64,000 nucleotides of DNA from Gaeumannomyces sp. JS-464 (taxonomy: Eukaryota > Ascomycota > Sordariomycetes > Magnaporthales > Magnaporthaceae), in contig NGZR01000002.1 in NCBI GenBank assembly GCA_002197995.1, positions 8,432,001-8,496,000 on the forward strand. The letters run 5' to 3'. Numbering within the stretch: position 1 is the stretch's first letter; each line of letters begins with the position of its first letter. This document shows positions 61,799-64,000 of this stretch, one piece after another. The position numbers and the translations under genes were made by a program. The notes under the pieces were generated by a model. The model was not told where the DNA came from, did no database searches, and saw only the letters and a list, made by a program, of their open reading frames with translations.

Positions 61799-62244
61799 TT
61801 AATAAAAAGGCCCTTCGCGGGCACGCACCCTTTTTGCTCCCACACGCACTTTGCCCCATATTTGGCCTATGCGGCCCCTGTTTACGGCGGTTTCGGCGCT
61901 GACAAAATTTGGGCCCATAATTAAAACTTTATGCCATTGGTCGCCCATTTGCATTTAAACCAGCCACAAAGGCGCAAAAAGCGGCGCACGCAAAAAGGTT
62001 ACGCAAAAAGGTGCATACAAAAAGGTGCACGCGAACAAATTCAAAATCGCAAAAATGCAAAGGTGCAAAGGTGCAAAGGTGCAAAGGTGTTAACTAATTG
62101 CGCGTGGTGTTATTTGCACCTTTGCATTAAAGCCCATACCCGTTGGAGTGGGTGCGCCATAGAAAATTGCATAGCGGCCGATATCGGTGTGGGGGTGCGT
62201 GTGGGAGCAAAAAGGGTGCGTGCCCGCGAAAGGCCTCTTAATAA
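61799..62244. mobile_element. Small inverted-repeat element (MITE-like)
   Basis: The left arm 61799-61849 and right arm 62195-62244 are inverted copies over about 50 bp (shared core TCGCGGGCACGCACCC). Both outer edges carry TTAA, compatible with a piggyBac-type target. The interior is rich in GCAAAAAGGTGCA-like motifs and has a tandem octamer. The one open frame across it (61,931-62,293) is repeat-derived and unlikely to be a gene. Confidence 0.7.
62057..62088. repeat. Tandem octamer GCAAAGGT x4
   Basis: Four exact head-to-tail units inside the small inverted-repeat element. A reverse-complement piece (ATTTGCACCTTTGCAT) follows at about 62,112, so a short hairpin can form. Confidence 0.9.
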
Positions 62245-63784
62245 AGCTCCCGTTTTCTTACGAAATATGGCGACATTTCTGCAGCCCAGTTGATTCCAAA
62301 AACTTCCCGATGGTAAAATGGCAAGGCAAACTCACATGCCTTTGAAGCTAAAAGGAGTGCCTTTTAGGACCAGTTTATAAGATTACTAGCTACACGGTTA
62401 CATTTTCGAAGCTTTAATCAAAACTCCAAAGTTATTTATTGGGCGTTATACTAGGTTAGTAAGCTAACACGAACCGTTTTAGGAAAATACTGCGAATTCC
62501 TTTGTGCTATTCGTAAAAGCGGGAAAGGAACCGGGTTAAGATCATTTATATTACGTTAGCGATTTTACAACGTAGCGGTTCTTCCAAAATCAGGTTCTCC
62601 GACTACCCTTTTAAACACACGGCTGAGAAAAAATAAAAAATGTGGTCGAAACTTGGCAAAGGAATAAAAGCGGCAAAGAAGTTGTGGAAAGTAAGGTAGG
62701 CTTAGCCGCCTTTCTAAATATTTAGCCTCGAGCACAAAGCAAGAATGCAACACAAGCTAAACCAGAATGAAATGTAACTATTTGTGAACGAGAGTAGTAA
62801 AAACGGGTTTAAAATGTAAATACTAAAGGATAAGACAAGAAAAAGAACTGAAGGCCTGATTTTTTTTCACAGTTTAAAGCGGGATAAAATAAGGAGTTAA
62901 CTTGCATAAATGTGAAGCAGCGTGGAAATAGACAGGTAGAGCCCAAGTAAGAAATGGGGCAGGTAAACGAGATTAGCTGGCTGGGTGGCTGGGTGTGCGG
63001 GAGGAGACGGTAGAGGGTAGGAATTGTAAAGTGAATACCCTGCGGATTGATTGCTCGAATCACAACGCTCCATTTAAAAGCGCTATACCCTAAAGAGAAG
63101 TGATCGAAAAGGAAATGCCGCTAAACCGGCGGGGGATTTGCGTGGAATTACTTTACCATCGAATTTCTTTTTTTCTTCTTTTTCGATCGAAGGTAGTAAA
63201 AATGGCCTTATCACGACGTAAATTTTAAAATAAACTTACCAAAAATGATTTTAACCCATGGCTTTTTTTGTTTATTAGGCTACGAGAATAGCCCGCCCCC
63301 ACTTCAAACCAGATTTCACGACGCCTTTACAACCGCGGTCGCGTTTGCCATTGTTGACTAGGTAGGCACCCGGATGACACACAACTCCTTCAAGCGCCGA
63401 TTGAAAAGTACGAAAGCGATCCGGCGGGATTTTTAATTAGATTTAGAGCTAAGTATTCATTAATTCAAAAGCCGAAGCCCTTCCGGCGGCGGATTAAGAG
63501 AGACGTTCGCCGCAAGCAAGTCTCTCTAGACTCTCCAGTAGTACGCAAAAGACGACGCCAGACGGTCCCGGGGCAACTATCACGGAATCTAACCATTTTG
63601 AATCTGCCGCTCGCACCCTTAGCCGGGATAATTTTCTCGTTTGGTGAGGAGCGTCCGAAATAACGGAACTCCATTCTAGGTTCTTTTGTCTACCACAATT
63701 AACACAATCCGGGTATGAGTCGGATTCAAGGACGCCTAATTCCATCCCAAGTCATCAAGAGCATAAATTCATCATTAGTTTCAC
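62245..63784. other. Intergenic region and 3' flank of the LTV1-like gene
   Basis: No convincing coding region. Pyrimidine-rich stretches near 62,950-63,030 and 63,160-63,190 could be transcript leader or UTR sequence. The frames at 63,465-63,745 on the minus strand lie directly downstream of the stop of the LTV1-like gene and are more simply its 3' UTR. Confidence 0.5.
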
Positions 63785-64000
63785 TCAGCGGGTTGAGACC
63801 CTCGCCGGCCCAAGACCTCTCCTGATCTCATCCAACTCAGCCAGGCCGCCCTTGTAGTGCTTCTTCCCCCTCTTCCCTCCCCTGTTGGGCTGAGCGCCGA
63901 GGAAGTCATCCAGGATGCCGTCAAAGTCCGACCGCATCGGACCCTGCACGCTCGACGCCGTCGACATCCCCGACACGACGGAGCCGAGCTCGTCATCGCC
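63785..64000 (-). CDS. LTV1-like ribosome biogenesis factor, C-terminal end (partial)
   Basis: The minus-strand frame is open from the window edge to TGA at 63,785-63,787, 71 codons. It reads GDDELGSVVSGMSTASS, an acidic DFDGILDDFLGA segment, a basic GGKRGKKHYKGG linker and the end LAELDEIRRGLGPARVSTR. This order resembles the C-terminus of fungal LTV1, a cytoplasmic-nuclear factor that escorts maturing 40S subunits and helps place Rps3. High GC and balanced codons contrast with the rest of the window, so this is a live host gene. The ATG inside it (63,976) is internal. I matched the family from recall, without a search. Confidence 0.6.
   Translation of the reverse strand, partial: GDDELGSVVSGMSTASSVQGPMRSDFDGILDDFLGAQPNRGGKRGKKHYKGGLAELDEIRRGLGPARVSTR

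Noticed and set aside
61931..62293. 120-codon frame across the small inverted-repeat element
   Set aside because: It is built from the tandem motifs and the right arm of the element; no protein family.
63465..63745. Minus-strand frames of 69 and 83 codons next to the LTV1-like gene
   Set aside because: They lie directly downstream of its stop codon, overlap in two frames and have no domain; best explained as 3' UTR.
1..64000. tRNA or rRNA genes and telomere repeats
   Set aside because: I looked for the conserved T-loop sequence of tRNAs and for TTAGGG arrays and found none that fold or repeat convincingly.

Overview
The window is almost entirely transposon-derived, AT-rich DNA of the kind found in heterochromatic blocks of filamentous ascomycetes (Pezizomycotina). 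It holds nested Fot1/pogo-type DNA transposons, chromodomain Ty3/Gypsy retrotransposons, a LINE and small non-autonomous elements. Copies of one family differ from each other almost only by C-to-T and G-to-A transitions, the mark of repeat-induced point mutation (RIP). I find no intact coding gene between 1 and about 60,000; the long reading frames there are decayed relics or chance frames.

Layout. At 1-9718 a minus-strand Fot element (Fot-01) is split by a complete Gypsy (Gyp-A, 30-9173, matching 182-bp LTRs, TSD ACTAT), which itself carries Fot-02. At 9721-17384 lie pieces of a minus-strand Gypsy (Gyp-B: gag, zinc knuckle, protease-like and RT) broken by Fot-03, which contains Fot-04 and a solo LTR. 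From 17387 to 27030 come Fot-05 (with a 517-bp TRIM inside), Fot-06, Fot-07 and Fot-08, separated by short unassigned pieces. At 27700-42692 Fot-09 is split by Gyp-C (28458-41584, matching 216-bp LTRs), which contains Fot-10 (itself split by Fot-11) and Fot-12. At 42774-46258 are Fot-13, a second TRIM and the RT of a plus-strand Gypsy (Gyp-D). At 46261-52917 a foldback MITE with Fot-type ends is split by a LINE. At 53029-58662 Fot-14 is split by Fot-15 and Fot-16. Gyp-D resumes at 58665 with integrase and chromodomain and ends in its 3' LTR at 60013.

At about 60.0 kb the composition changes sharply to ordinary intergenic DNA, with a small inverted-repeat element at 61799-62244. The right edge enters the 3' end of a host gene on the minus strand (63785-64000) that resembles the ribosome-biogenesis factor LTV1.

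How the parts relate. All 16 Fot copies appear to be one family: TA target duplications, about 1.86 kb, ends starting ACGTGGTTTA, then two 17-bp direct repeats whose sequence varies by subfamily. The transposase has an N-terminal helix-turn-helix region, a DDE_1 domain and a C-terminal CCHC knuckle. Every copy whose third catalytic motif I read is broken there. The foldback MITE shares the ends and repeats and was probably mobilised in trans. The nesting gives a relative order of insertion: Gyp-B and Gyp-D are oldest, and Fot-04, Fot-11, Fot-15, Fot-16, the LINE and the small LTR elements are among the youngest.
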